A DNA stretch of 8,170 bases from Bacteroidales bacterium (GTDB taxonomy: Bacteria; Bacteroidota; Bacteroidia; Bacteroidales; VadinHA17). A program made the position numbers and the translations under genes. This document shows, piece after piece, positions 1-5,635 of this stretch (positions are counted from its first letter, which is position 1; each line of letters opens with the position of its first letter). Below the pieces are notes generated by a model that worked only from the letters and a program-made list of their open reading frames with translations, had not been told where the DNA came from and searched no databases. The stretch spans positions 1-8,170 of the forward strand of contig JAITVX010000034.1 of NCBI GenBank assembly GCA_031285575.1, in the 5' to 3' direction.

Positions 1-61
1 TACCGCGCTGACGCGGAAAACAATCAGCAATACGCTGATATTGACTATAATTTAACTCCAT
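1..61 (-). CDS. IS5-family transposase, N-terminal fragment (cut by window edge)
   Basis: Reading leftwards from the ATG at 61-59 gives MELNYSQYQRIADCFPRQRG before the window ends. The pattern 'Y-x-x-I-A-x-x-F-P-x-Q-R-G' at the very N-terminus is the opening of the DUF4096-type helical domain that begins IS5-family transposases, where it contributes to DNA recognition ahead of the DDE catalytic domain. Only 20 residues are visible, so the catalytic part and the integrity of the gene cannot be judged. The frame is open to the edge. The family call is from memory of the family's N-terminus; the sub-group is not assigned. Confidence 0.6.
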   Translation of the reverse strand, partial: MELNYSQYQRIADCFPRQRG

Positions 62-113
62 GATACAAAAATACTAAAAATTTCTCATTTCTGCAAATTT
101 GCGTTAACAGGCC
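1..113 (-). mobile_element. 5' end of an IS5-type insertion sequence (boundary approximate)
   Basis: The stretch upstream of the transposase start (62 to about 113) is AT-rich and non-coding, as expected for the left end of an insertion sequence. On the minus strand it would begin around GGCCTGTTAACGC, followed outside by TTA (114-116). IS5 relatives often duplicate a 3-bp TNA-type target, so this is a plausible border. The opposite end is outside the window, so neither the inverted repeat nor the target duplication can be confirmed. Confidence 0.35.
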
Positions 114-542
114 TTAAATAGATTTTAAAAAGTAATTACACATATTTGTTTACCAATTCCAATTTTCTTTGCCATCATTTATCATCGATACAATAATTAA
201 TGGGCAAGATAAGGGGGGATTCCCCTCGCCGCAGCTCTATGAATACAGGTATGAGAAGGTGCAAGAACTTGAGAGGCAGCATGCAAAGGGGCGTATTACC
301 CTCTTCTATGCTGATGAGAGTCACATCTGTACTGAAGGGTATGTTCCCTACGGGTGGCAGTTGCCTGGAGAAGAGGTTTGCATCTTCGATCTCCCGCCGT
401 ATTCCCCACATCTGAACATTGCGGAAACGCTCTGGAGAATATTGAAGGGAAAATGGATCAGACCTCAGGACTATGTGAGTATTGACACGCTTTTCTATAC
501 CACAAACAGTGCGTTGGCGGCCGTAGGAAAAGGACTCTTTAT

Positions 543-548
543 TAATTA
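543..548. repeat. Left target-site duplication of the IS982-type element
   Basis: TAATTA, identical to 1451-1456. It lies in the codons for Ile-Asn-Tyr of the interrupted IS630 transposase. Confidence 0.65.
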
Positions 549-1450
549 ATTCAAGTTGCTATCTATACATTGTAAAATTTATCAAAAGTATATCCCCAAA
601 TGAAAGCAATAAGTTTAATCAGGAACTCCTTTTCAGTAACAGCATGAATTTTCTTAGGCAAATACTTCGTAATATCACTAAAAGCTGTTTCAATCCGCTT
701 TCTGTAAACAGATATGAGATATTCCATATAAGGATTATGAGGCTTCCTGAAATTGCTTTTCCTGGCAGCTTTCAGGTAAATATTATTATCGGCCAGCATA
801 TCTTCAAGCAAATAATCAGTGTACGCCGAATCTGCCAGAAGCACACTTCCATCGGCAGGTTGACCGGCAATTGTTTTATTCCGTCAATGTCATGTATTCT
901 GAAGCAAACTCTACAGGAATACCATCCGAAGTAACAATCATGTGAACTTTAAAGCCATAGAAATAAACACGTTTGGATGTACACTTATTCCTGTATTGTT
1001 TTCCTTTGACAATTCTGGATTTGCTTGTGCGTATATTATGGCAAACCTCTACCGGAACTGTTGATGCTATAAATGATTTCAAGGCTCATATCCTTTATTG
1101 CCTGACCTATATGGAAAAAGAGCTGGCCAAGAAATTCTCCTATATTGTGCAACCTGCAATTGAAGCGGCTTTTGCCAGGCATCAATCCGGTAGAACGGAC
1201 AAAACAGATGGACTTCTCCATGTTGCCTGCAAAATGCTGGGCGGCAATCAGAACTACAGTAATGATTTCCGCGTCACTGGTTTTACGACTTCCCGGCTCT
1301 TTGTGGTTCATAGATTTCAATATATCATCAAAAAATACGTATATCGCAACGGTTTTTGTAACCATGGTCAGTCATTTTTTGTGTGTTAGCACCGCAAAGT
1401 TAAGGGATTGACCTTTTTTATTGTATAAATCTATAAGTAGTAACTTGAAT
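549..1450 (-). mobile_element. IS982-family insertion sequence, degenerate, inserted in the IS630 remnant
   Basis: A 902-bp element bounded by inverted ends ATTCAAGTTGCTA (549-561) and the reverse complement of ATTCAAGTTACTA (1438-1450), 12 of 13 positions matching. It is flanked by the direct repeat TAATTA (543-548 and 1451-1456). The exact split between repeat and duplication is ambiguous by one or two bases because the target is palindromic (TTAATTAA-like). The size and the single transposase frame fit the IS982 family (about 1 kb). The transposase stop lies 2 bp inside the left end. Deleting the element plus one target copy restores the IS630 reading frame, which independently supports these borders. 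Confidence 0.8.
563..1365 (-). pseudogene. IS982-family transposase, broken by at least three frameshifts
   Basis: Three minus-strand pieces together span an IS982-type transposase. The N-terminal part (1365 to about 1070) has FFDDILKSMNHKEPGSRKTSDAE-like sequence. The middle (about 1070-886) contains PVEVCHNIRTSKSRIVKG and KRVYFYGFKVHMIVTSDGIPVEF. The C-terminal part (about 860-563) has LLADSAYTDYLLEDML and the YRKRIETAFSDI signature. The second catalytic Asp (ADSAY) and the Glu (RIET) are present. The first Asp, normally in an I-I-D-S-F-P context, is not: the region reads Ser-Ile-Asn/Ala-Ser across a frameshift. Between 886 and 855 the matching peptide (GIKQLPVNLP) is in yet another frame, so frames change at least three times. 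The start is the ATG at 1365; the total is somewhat under the usual length of about 290 residues. Inactive. Confidence 0.8.
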
Positions 1451-1456
1451 TAATTA
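1451..1456. repeat. Right target-site duplication of the IS982-type element
   Basis: TAATTA copy directly after the right inverted end. The sequence continues CTCCCATATTGCTGCTTAA, which reads in frame with the IS630 remnant. Confidence 0.65.
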
Positions 1457-1515
1457 CTCCCATATTGCTGCTTAATTTTGAGTACTTACTTATATAATTA
1501 ATTATGCAATGATGT

Positions 1516-1545
1516 TTTGAATTGATAAAAAATGATGTATTTTTG
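1516..1545 (+). promoter_or_regulatory. Bacteroidota-type promoter for tRNA-Arg
   Basis: TTTG at 1516-1519 and TATTTTTG at 1538-1545 match the -33 (TTTG) and -7 (TAnnTTTG) boxes of the primary Bacteroidota sigma factor, separated by 18 bases. Transcription would start a few bases downstream, just before the mature tRNA 5' end at 1557. This is inference from consensus, supported by correct spacing and position. Confidence 0.65.
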
Positions 1546-1556
1546 CTGAACTATAT

Positions 1557-1628
1557 GGTCCTATAGTTCAATGGATAGAACGGAGGTTTCCTAAACCTCA
1601 GATTCAGGTTCGATTCCTGGTGGGACTA
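1557..1628 (+). tRNA. tRNA-Arg (anticodon CCT)
   Basis: Cloverleaf folded by eye. The acceptor stem is GGTCCTA with TGGGACT (1557-1563 and 1621-1627, two G-T wobbles), and the discriminator is A1628. The D stem is GTTC/GAAC (1566-1569, 1578-1581). The anticodon stem GAGGT/ACCTC (1583-1587, 1595-1599) encloses the loop TTCCTAA, giving anticodon CCT, which reads AGG. The T stem TCAGG/CCTGG encloses TTCGATT. The 3' CCA is not encoded (ACA follows), which is usual in this phylum. The gene stands alone with its own promoter and terminator. Confidence 0.95.
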
Positions 1629-1671
1629 CAAAACGCCTGATAACATGCTAATTATCAGGCGTTTTGTTTTT
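1628..1671 (+). terminator. Intrinsic terminator of tRNA-Arg
   Basis: A perfect stem with arms ACAAAACGCCTGATAA (1628-1643) and TTATCAGGCGTTTTGT (1652-1667), an 8-base loop and a following T run to 1671. The 5' arm begins at the tRNA discriminator base, so the hairpin abuts the mature 3' end. The A/T-rich arm bases make it potentially bidirectional. Confidence 0.9.
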
Positions 1672-1959
1672 AAGTTCCGTTAGTCGTTACGTTTTTTCTC
1701 TTTGCCAGCAACCGATGTAATGACCTGTCCAAAGTGTAGAACCAAGTTTAAAATAATGGAATGAAAACCTCTTACATCTAAAGTGCACGAAGTATAAATA
1801 TATTAAATAATGTTAAAGTAACACAAAAATGGAATAAAAATTTATTTCTTAATTGTCTGATTAATGTTATGTAAATAGATTTAATGCAGATCAGAGGTTG
1901 ATATTGGTATTCCATAGGATGCTGATTATTTTTTTACGGGTACAACACTTTGGCTGATG
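1672..1959. other. AT-rich intergenic region, no supported gene
   Basis: 288 bases between the tRNA terminator and the 3' end of the CNNM-type gene. The only coding-like trace is a 14-codon plus-strand frame (ATG 1720 to stop 1764) reading MTCPKCRTKFKIME, with a C-x-x-C knuckle resembling a zinc ribbon. It is too short to call a gene and may be a decayed remnant. No classic terminator hairpin was seen for the minus-strand gene ending at 1960. Confidence 0.5.
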
Positions 1960-3234
1960 CTATTTCTTCCTGATTAGGATTTTATCTATGCGTTTTTTGT
2001 CAACATCAACAATTTCAATTATATAATCATTGAACTCTACCTTATCACCAATCTGGGGGATTTTGTCTATCTTACTAAGCACAAAGCCGGCAACGGTGGT
2101 ATAATCGACGTCTTCAAGATGTGTCTGGTAGTTTTCGAATATGTCATCGAGTATTTCTGCTGAAGCGTCGCCGCTTACAAGCAGCGACTTGTCGTCTCGT
2201 TCATAAATATCGGGTTCATATTTCTCACCCTCTGCGGGTATGTCGCCTATAAGGTTTTCGAGGATATCATGCGGAGTTATTATTCCCTCAATGCTTCCAT
2301 ATTCGTTGACAACCACGCAAAAATGGAGGCGTTTTTCCCTGAAAAGCTGCAGCGTTTTGTAGGCTTCAGCACTTTCGGGTACAAAAAGCGGCTGCGAGAG
2401 CAGATTCATCAAGCCGCGCTTATCGAGGTTTTGACCAACAGCCAGATAGTCTTTAACACTAAGTGTTCCTATAAAGTTGTCGAGCTTTTTTTTGCAGCAC
2501 AGAAGCCGGTTGCGGGTCGATTCTATGATTTTTTCCCTTATCTCATCTGCCGTTTCTTCAATGTCAATCCATTCTAACTCCATACGGTTGGTCATTATGT
2601 GCTTTGCCCGCTTGTCGGAAAAATAAAATACTTTTTCATGAATAAGGTTTTGTTCCTTTTCGATTATTCCTTCGTGCGAGGCGGTTTTCAACATCTGCCT
2701 TATTTCCGACTCGGTTATGTGATCGCGATAGCCTTTTATGCCAAGCATACCGGTTATAAACGAAGTGGAAGCCGACAGCAGTTTTACGACAGGATAGAAT
2801 ATTATGCTGAACCAGCGAATAAATGGCGCAACACGGACTGCTATATTTTCGGGGTTGCTGAGGGCTATTGTTTTTGGTGCCAGTTCTCCGAAAAGTATCG
2901 AAAGAAAAGTAATAACCACTACCGTAACACTCAATGCTATTTCGTAAGAGGAACTTCGCAGGATTTCAATATTTTCAAAAAACGGAGCAATGTTTTCAGC
3001 AATGCTCACACCTCCATAAACACCTGTGATGATACCTGTTAATGTTATCCCGATCTGGATTGCCGACAGAAATTTCTCCGAATTTTTAATAAGCCCAAGG
3101 GCTGTTTCTGCGCCTGCGCGTTTCTCTTTCTTCATCTGCTCGAGGCGCGACGGTTTACTCGAAATAAGAGCAATTTCGGCAAGCGAAAAAAATCCGTTGA
3201 TGATAATAAGTATGCTGATTATAATAAGTTCCAT
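1960..3234 (-). CDS. CNNM/CorC-type (hemolysin-like) membrane protein with DUF21, CBS pair and CorC_HlyC domains
   Basis: A 424-residue inner-membrane protein of the CNNM/CorC (TlyC, YfjD) family, whose characterised members transport or control Mg2+ or related divalent cations. The DUF21 domain covers about 1-190. It has hydrophobic segments near 2-22, 57-77, 98-118 and 134-157 and the family motifs NGFFSLAEIALISSKPSRLE (13-32), GITLTGIITGVYGG (62-75) and FGELAPKTIALSNPE (115-129). The CBS pair follows at about 208-332, ending GIITPHDILENLIGDI, then a CorC_HlyC domain at about 345-424 with DVDYTTVAGFVL. I start at the ATG at 3234 because it begins the first membrane helix. An in-frame ATG at 3270 would add a poor peptide translated through the dyad at 3244-3265. 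Ion specificity cannot be read from sequence; 'hemolysin' is only a historical label. Confidence 0.9.
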   Translation of the reverse strand: MELIIISILIIINGFFSLAEIALISSKPSRLEQMKKEKRAGAETALGLIKNSEKFLSAIQIGITLTGIITGVYGGVSIAENIAPFFENIEILRSSSYEIALSVTVVVITFLSILFGELAPKTIALSNPENIAVRVAPFIRWFSIIFYPVVKLLSASTSFITGMLGIKGYRDHITESEIRQMLKTASHEGIIEKEQNLIHEKVFYFSDKRAKHIMTNRMELEWIDIEETADEIREKIIESTRNRLLCCKKKLDNFIGTLSVKDYLAVGQNLDKRGLMNLLSQPLFVPESAEAYKTLQLFREKRLHFCVVVNEYGSIEGIITPHDILENLIGDIPAEGEKYEPDIYERDDKSLLVSGDASAEILDDIFENYQTHLEDVDYTTVAGFVLSKIDKIPQIGDKVEFNDYIIEIVDVDKKRIDKILIRKK

Positions 3235-3243
3235 ACGGATGCA

Positions 3244-3265
3244 AATGTACAAAACTTTGTACATT
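3244..3265. promoter_or_regulatory. 22-bp inverted repeat (possible operator) at the start of the CNNM gene
   Basis: Arms AATGTACAAA (3244-3253) and TTTGTACATT (3256-3265) are perfect complements around AC. On the minus strand the proximal arm overlaps TACATTTG (3249-3242), a match to the TAnnTTTG -7 box, 7 bases before the ATG at 3234. Position and symmetry suggest a dimeric repressor site. A weak hairpin near the start codon is the alternative. No good -33 box was found, and a start from this -7 box would leave almost no leader. Confidence 0.45.
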
Positions 3266-3435
3266 ATCATATGAAAATATACCCGTTGTGCATTTTAGAA
3301 AAACAGACAATATTTAGTTTCTGTGCGCGAAGAAAAGTTTGAGCGTTGCTTCAGGCTTTGTCATTCGCAATGGCGGTGTGTGTGGATTACTTCACCGGGC
3401 GGGTTTGCCTTGACGGTGCGAAATGCTGCGTTTGC

Positions 3436-3461
3436 AGTAACATGCCGCTTAGTAACATGCC
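3436..3461. repeat. Two direct 11-bp repeats in the BCCP-CNNM intergenic region
   Basis: AGTAACATGCC occurs at 3436-3446 and 3451-3461, a 15-base period. The second copy overlaps a small palindrome ACATG-C-CATGT (3455-3465). It lies in the gap (3235-3480) between the biotin carrier stop and the CNNM start. No gene was found in that gap. Confidence 0.5.
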
Positions 3462-3480
3462 ATGTGTTTATGAAGGCGGT

Positions 3481-3822
3481 TTATTCGATTTCGAATAGTG
3501 TGGCGCCTTTGGGTATTTTGTCGCCTTCGTGTACGTGTATTTTTTTTACGGTGCCGGATATGGGGCTCTTAATGCGTATTTTCATTTTCATGGCTTCGAT
3601 GGTTATGAGTTCGTCGCCTTCTTCTATTTCCTGCCCTTCGTGTACTGCTATTGCTGCTACGGCGCCGGGTATGAAGCTTGCAATATGCCCCGGGTCTGGC
3701 GGTTGCCAGGGGGTGCGGTGTTTAAACATGGGGCTGAGGCGTGTTGTGTATGCGGTGCCGTCGATGTTGAGGGTGTCGAAGGTTTCTATCTGTGTGTTTA
3801 CTGTTGTGTTTTTGTTGTTCAT
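3481..3822 (-). CDS. Biotin carboxyl carrier protein (biotin/lipoyl attachment domain)
   Basis: A 113-residue carrier whose biotin, attached to a lysine, shuttles CO2 between a biotin carboxylase (or decarboxylase) and the carboxyltransferase. The biotinyl domain fills about 45-113: IPGAVAAIAVHEGQEIEEGD, then the attachment site E-A-M-K-M at 76-80 (Lys79), then a second half-domain SGTVKKIHVHEGDKIPKGATLFEIE. The first 44 residues are polar and of unclear function, without the long Ala/Pro-rich linker common in such carriers. The ATG at 3822 lies 9 bases after the carboxyltransferase stop, so the two are surely co-transcribed. No SD sequence is seen. It could serve either an acyl-CoA carboxylase or a sodium-pumping decarboxylase; the missing partner subunit would decide. 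Confidence 0.93.
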   Translation of the reverse strand: MNNKNTTVNTQIETFDTLNIDGTAYTTRLSPMFKHRTPWQPPDPGHIASFIPGAVAAIAVHEGQEIEEGDELITIEAMKMKIRIKSPISGTVKKIHVHEGDKIPKGATLFEIE

Positions 3823-3831
3823 GGCAGTGGT

Positions 3832-5379
3832 TTAAAGTGGCGGCAGTCCGTGTTTCTTTGCTGGCATTTGCTGTGTTTTGTGGCGCGATGCACGCAGTGC
3901 GTGGAGCAGTGCGCGGCGTGTTTCGGCGGGTTCTATTATGGCATCGACATAGCCTTTGGCGGCGGCTACGTAGGGGTTGGCAAATTTTGTTTTGTATTCT
4001 TCTACTTTTGTTTTTCGCATCTGGTTGGGGTCGGGCGCTGTGGCTATTTCGCGGCGGAATATTATGTTGGCTGCTCCTTCGGGGCCCATTACGGCTATTT
4101 CGGCTGTTGGCCATGCGTAAACGAAGTCGGCTTGCAGGTGGCGCGAGCTCATGGCTATGTAGCCGCCGCCGTAGGCCTTACGGAGTATTACGGTGAGCTT
4201 GGGTACGGTAGCTTCGCTGTAGGCGTAGAGTATTTTTGCGCCGTGGCGTATTACGCCGGCGTGTTCCTGGTCGATGCCGGGAAGGTAGCCGGGGAGATCG
4301 ACGAGGGTGATGATGGGTATGTTGAAGGCGTCGCAGTAGCGGATGAAGCGTGCGGCCTTGTCGGACGAGTTGACGTCGAGCACGCCGGCCATTTCTATGG
4401 GCTGGTTGGCTACGAAGCCTACGGTGCGGGCGTTCATGCGTGCAAAGCCGATGACGATGTTGCGGGCGTAGTGTTCCATTATTTCGAGGAAGTCGGAGTT
4501 GTCGGTTATGGAGCGTATTATGTTTTTAACGTCGTAGGGCTGTGTTGGGTCGGTGGGTACTATGGCGTTTATGTTGTAGCGGTAGTCGGGGTCGGCGGGT
4601 GGTGGGGTCGGCGCTGCTTCGGCGTTGCTGCGGGGGATGAACGACAGGAGTTTGCGGATTTGCCGGAAGCATTCGTCTTCCGACTGTGCAAAGAAGTGGG
4701 CGTTACCTGTTGTTTCGGCGTGTATGCGTGCTCCGCCGAGCTGTTCCATTGTTATTTCTTCGCCAAGTACTGTCTTTATTACTTCGGGGCCGGTGATGAA
4801 CATTTTCGATATGTTATCGACTGTGAATACGAAGTCGGTTAGTGCGGGCGAGTAAACTGCTCCACCGGCGCATGGGCCGAGGATGACCGACAGTTGGGGT
4901 ATTACGCCGCTCGATATGGTGTTGCGGTAGAATATTTCGCCGTATCCGGCGAGTGAGTTTACGCCTTCCTGTATGCGTGCTCCGCCCGAGTCGTTTATTC
5001 CTATAAGGGGTATGCGCATCTGGAGGGAGTGGTCCATTATCTTGGTTATTTTGCGGGCGTGCATGAGGCCGAGCGAGCCGCCGGCTACGGTGAAGTCCTG
5101 CGCAAATATTGCCACAGGCGAGCCGTATATTGTTCCGGTGCCGGTTACTACGCCGTCGGCGGGGAGTGTTTTGCCGCTCATGCCGAAGTCGCGGGCTTCG
5201 TGTTCTATAAAGATGTCGTATTCGCTGAACGAGTTTTCGTCGAGTATTGCGGCAATGCGTTCACGGGCGGTTTTCTTGCCCGATGCTTTCTGCTTTTCAA
5301 TTGCCTGCTCGCCTCCGCCTGCCATAAGGGCGGTGCGTTTTTCGACGAGTTCGAGTGTTTTTTTACTGTTGTCGTGCAT
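3832..5379 (-). CDS. Acyl-CoA carboxylase carboxyltransferase subunit (PccB/MmdA-like)
   Basis: A 515-residue cytoplasmic carboxyltransferase of the crotonase-fold PccB/AccD5/MmdA family. It transfers carboxyl between biotin and an acyl-CoA (propionyl/methylmalonyl-CoA or acetyl-CoA). The N-lobe has GVVTGTGTIYG (76-86), DSGGARIQEG (130-139, first oxyanion hole) and GPCAGGAVYSPALTDF (168-183). The C-lobe has DLPGYLPGIDQEHAGVIRHGAK (361-382, second CoA/biotin site), KAYGGGYIAMSSRHL (401-415) and AWPTAEIAVMGPEGAANIIF (422-441). Length is typical. The start is the ATG at 5379 (MHDNSKKTLELVEKR); the frame is open 39 codons further up into an inserted element, but that extension has no family resemblance. 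Ile408 sits where propionyl-CoA carboxylases usually have Asp and acetyl-CoA carboxylases Ile, so the substrate is uncertain. The C-terminal 20 residues are a basic tail. Confidence 0.93.
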   Translation of the reverse strand: MHDNSKKTLELVEKRTALMAGGGEQAIEKQKASGKKTARERIAAILDENSFSEYDIFIEHEARDFGMSGKTLPADGVVTGTGTIYGSPVAIFAQDFTVAGGSLGLMHARKITKIMDHSLQMRIPLIGINDSGGARIQEGVNSLAGYGEIFYRNTISSGVIPQLSVILGPCAGGAVYSPALTDFVFTVDNISKMFITGPEVIKTVLGEEITMEQLGGARIHAETTGNAHFFAQSEDECFRQIRKLLSFIPRSNAEAAPTPPPADPDYRYNINAIVPTDPTQPYDVKNIIRSITDNSDFLEIMEHYARNIVIGFARMNARTVGFVANQPIEMAGVLDVNSSDKAARFIRYCDAFNIPIITLVDLPGYLPGIDQEHAGVIRHGAKILYAYSEATVPKLTVILRKAYGGGYIAMSSRHLQADFVYAWPTAEIAVMGPEGAANIIFRREIATAPDPNQMRKTKVEEYKTKFANPYVAAAKGYVDAIIEPAETRRALLHALRASRHKTQQMPAKKHGLPPL

Positions 5380-5434
5380 AGTATTTATGTTAAACGTATT
5401 CGCAAGCTGTGTTGCGGTGTTTTTTTTATGGCTG

Positions 5435-5442
5435 CAAATGTA
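5435..5442 (-). promoter_or_regulatory. Candidate -7 box (TACATTTG) for the carboxyltransferase-BCCP unit
   Basis: On the minus strand TACATTTG matches the Bacteroidota TAnnTTTG -7 element, 55 bases before the ATG at 5379. It lies outside the inserted element that begins at 5482. No clear -33 TTTG was found at the right spacing; the nearest is the T-rich TTTTAGTT about 20-22 bases upstream. Confidence 0.4.
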
Positions 5443-5474
5443 TAAATCAATTATGAATTTGGAACTAAAATCTG

Positions 5475-5481
5475 TGCTTTT
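5475..5481. repeat. Left target-site duplication of the MITE-like element
   Basis: TGCTTTT, identical to 5836-5842, directly outside the left inverted repeat. Confidence 0.75.
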
Positions 5482-5501
5482 CCAGGGCAAACGCATCTAA
5501 A
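5482..5501 (+). repeat. Left terminal inverted repeat of the MITE-like element
   Basis: CCAGGGCAAACGCATCTAAA, an exact reverse complement of 5816-5835. Confidence 0.85.
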
Positions 5502-5560
5502 ATTTGAGTATTTATATCAAATGTTTGTGCGGCATATCTTGCCTGTTTACGGAAGTCATC

Positions 5561-5578
5561 TTAGATACGTTTGCCATG
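5561..5578. repeat. Internal degenerate copy of the terminal repeat
   Basis: TTAGATACGTTTGCCATG matches TTAGATGCGTTTGCCCTG of the right end at 16 of 18 positions. It could be the relic of an earlier or nested insertion, or a second transposase-binding site. Confidence 0.6.
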
Positions 5579-5635
5579 TGGAATACATGATTTATAAAAA
5601 TTACAGAAACCGAGAGGAAGCGCTTCGCGATAGTC

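Larger units (their letters stand above)
169..1475 (+). pseudogene. IS630-family transposase remnant, internally deleted and interrupted by an IS982-type element
   Basis: The fragment 169-548 carries the C-terminal half of an IS630-type DDE transposase. The first catalytic motif is FYADESH (Asp49-Glu50), followed by TEGYVPYGWQ (55-64), then LPPYSPHLNIAETLW (75-89) with the last catalytic Glu86. In intact relatives roughly 70-80 residues, including the second catalytic D-N-x-x-x-H motif, lie between YGWQ and LPPYSP; here only about ten residues do, so an in-frame deletion has removed them. The N-terminal helix-turn-helix part is also missing; the only start is a TTG at 169, and homology seems to begin near residue 18. 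The apparent stop at 547-549 is created by an inserted element. Joining 548 to 1457 gives LFINYSHIAA and a stop at 1473-1475, the likely original C-terminus. Not functional. Confidence 0.8.

Noticed and set aside
1557..1628. tRNA-Arg as an integration (att) site for a genomic island
   Set aside because: The tRNA is intact, no integrase is visible, and I found no second copy of its 3' end in the window.
2269..3042. Plus-strand frames opposite the CNNM gene
   Set aside because: Shadows of a conserved minus-strand gene; no family features.
3235..3270. 12-residue N-terminal extension of the CNNM protein
   Set aside because: It would be translated through the dyad and the -7-like box and would put charged and odd residues before the first membrane helix.
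3529..4842. Long plus-strand open frame (437 codons) opposite the carboxyltransferase and BCCP
   Set aside because: It is antisense to two clearly conserved genes. Its Cys/Gly/Tyr/Val-rich composition is typical of the shadow frame of a GC-rich gene.
5380..5496. Upstream extension of the carboxyltransferase (39 residues starting MRLPWKSTDF)
   Set aside because: The first codons are encoded by the inverted repeat of the inserted element. The family N-terminus begins at the Met at 5379.
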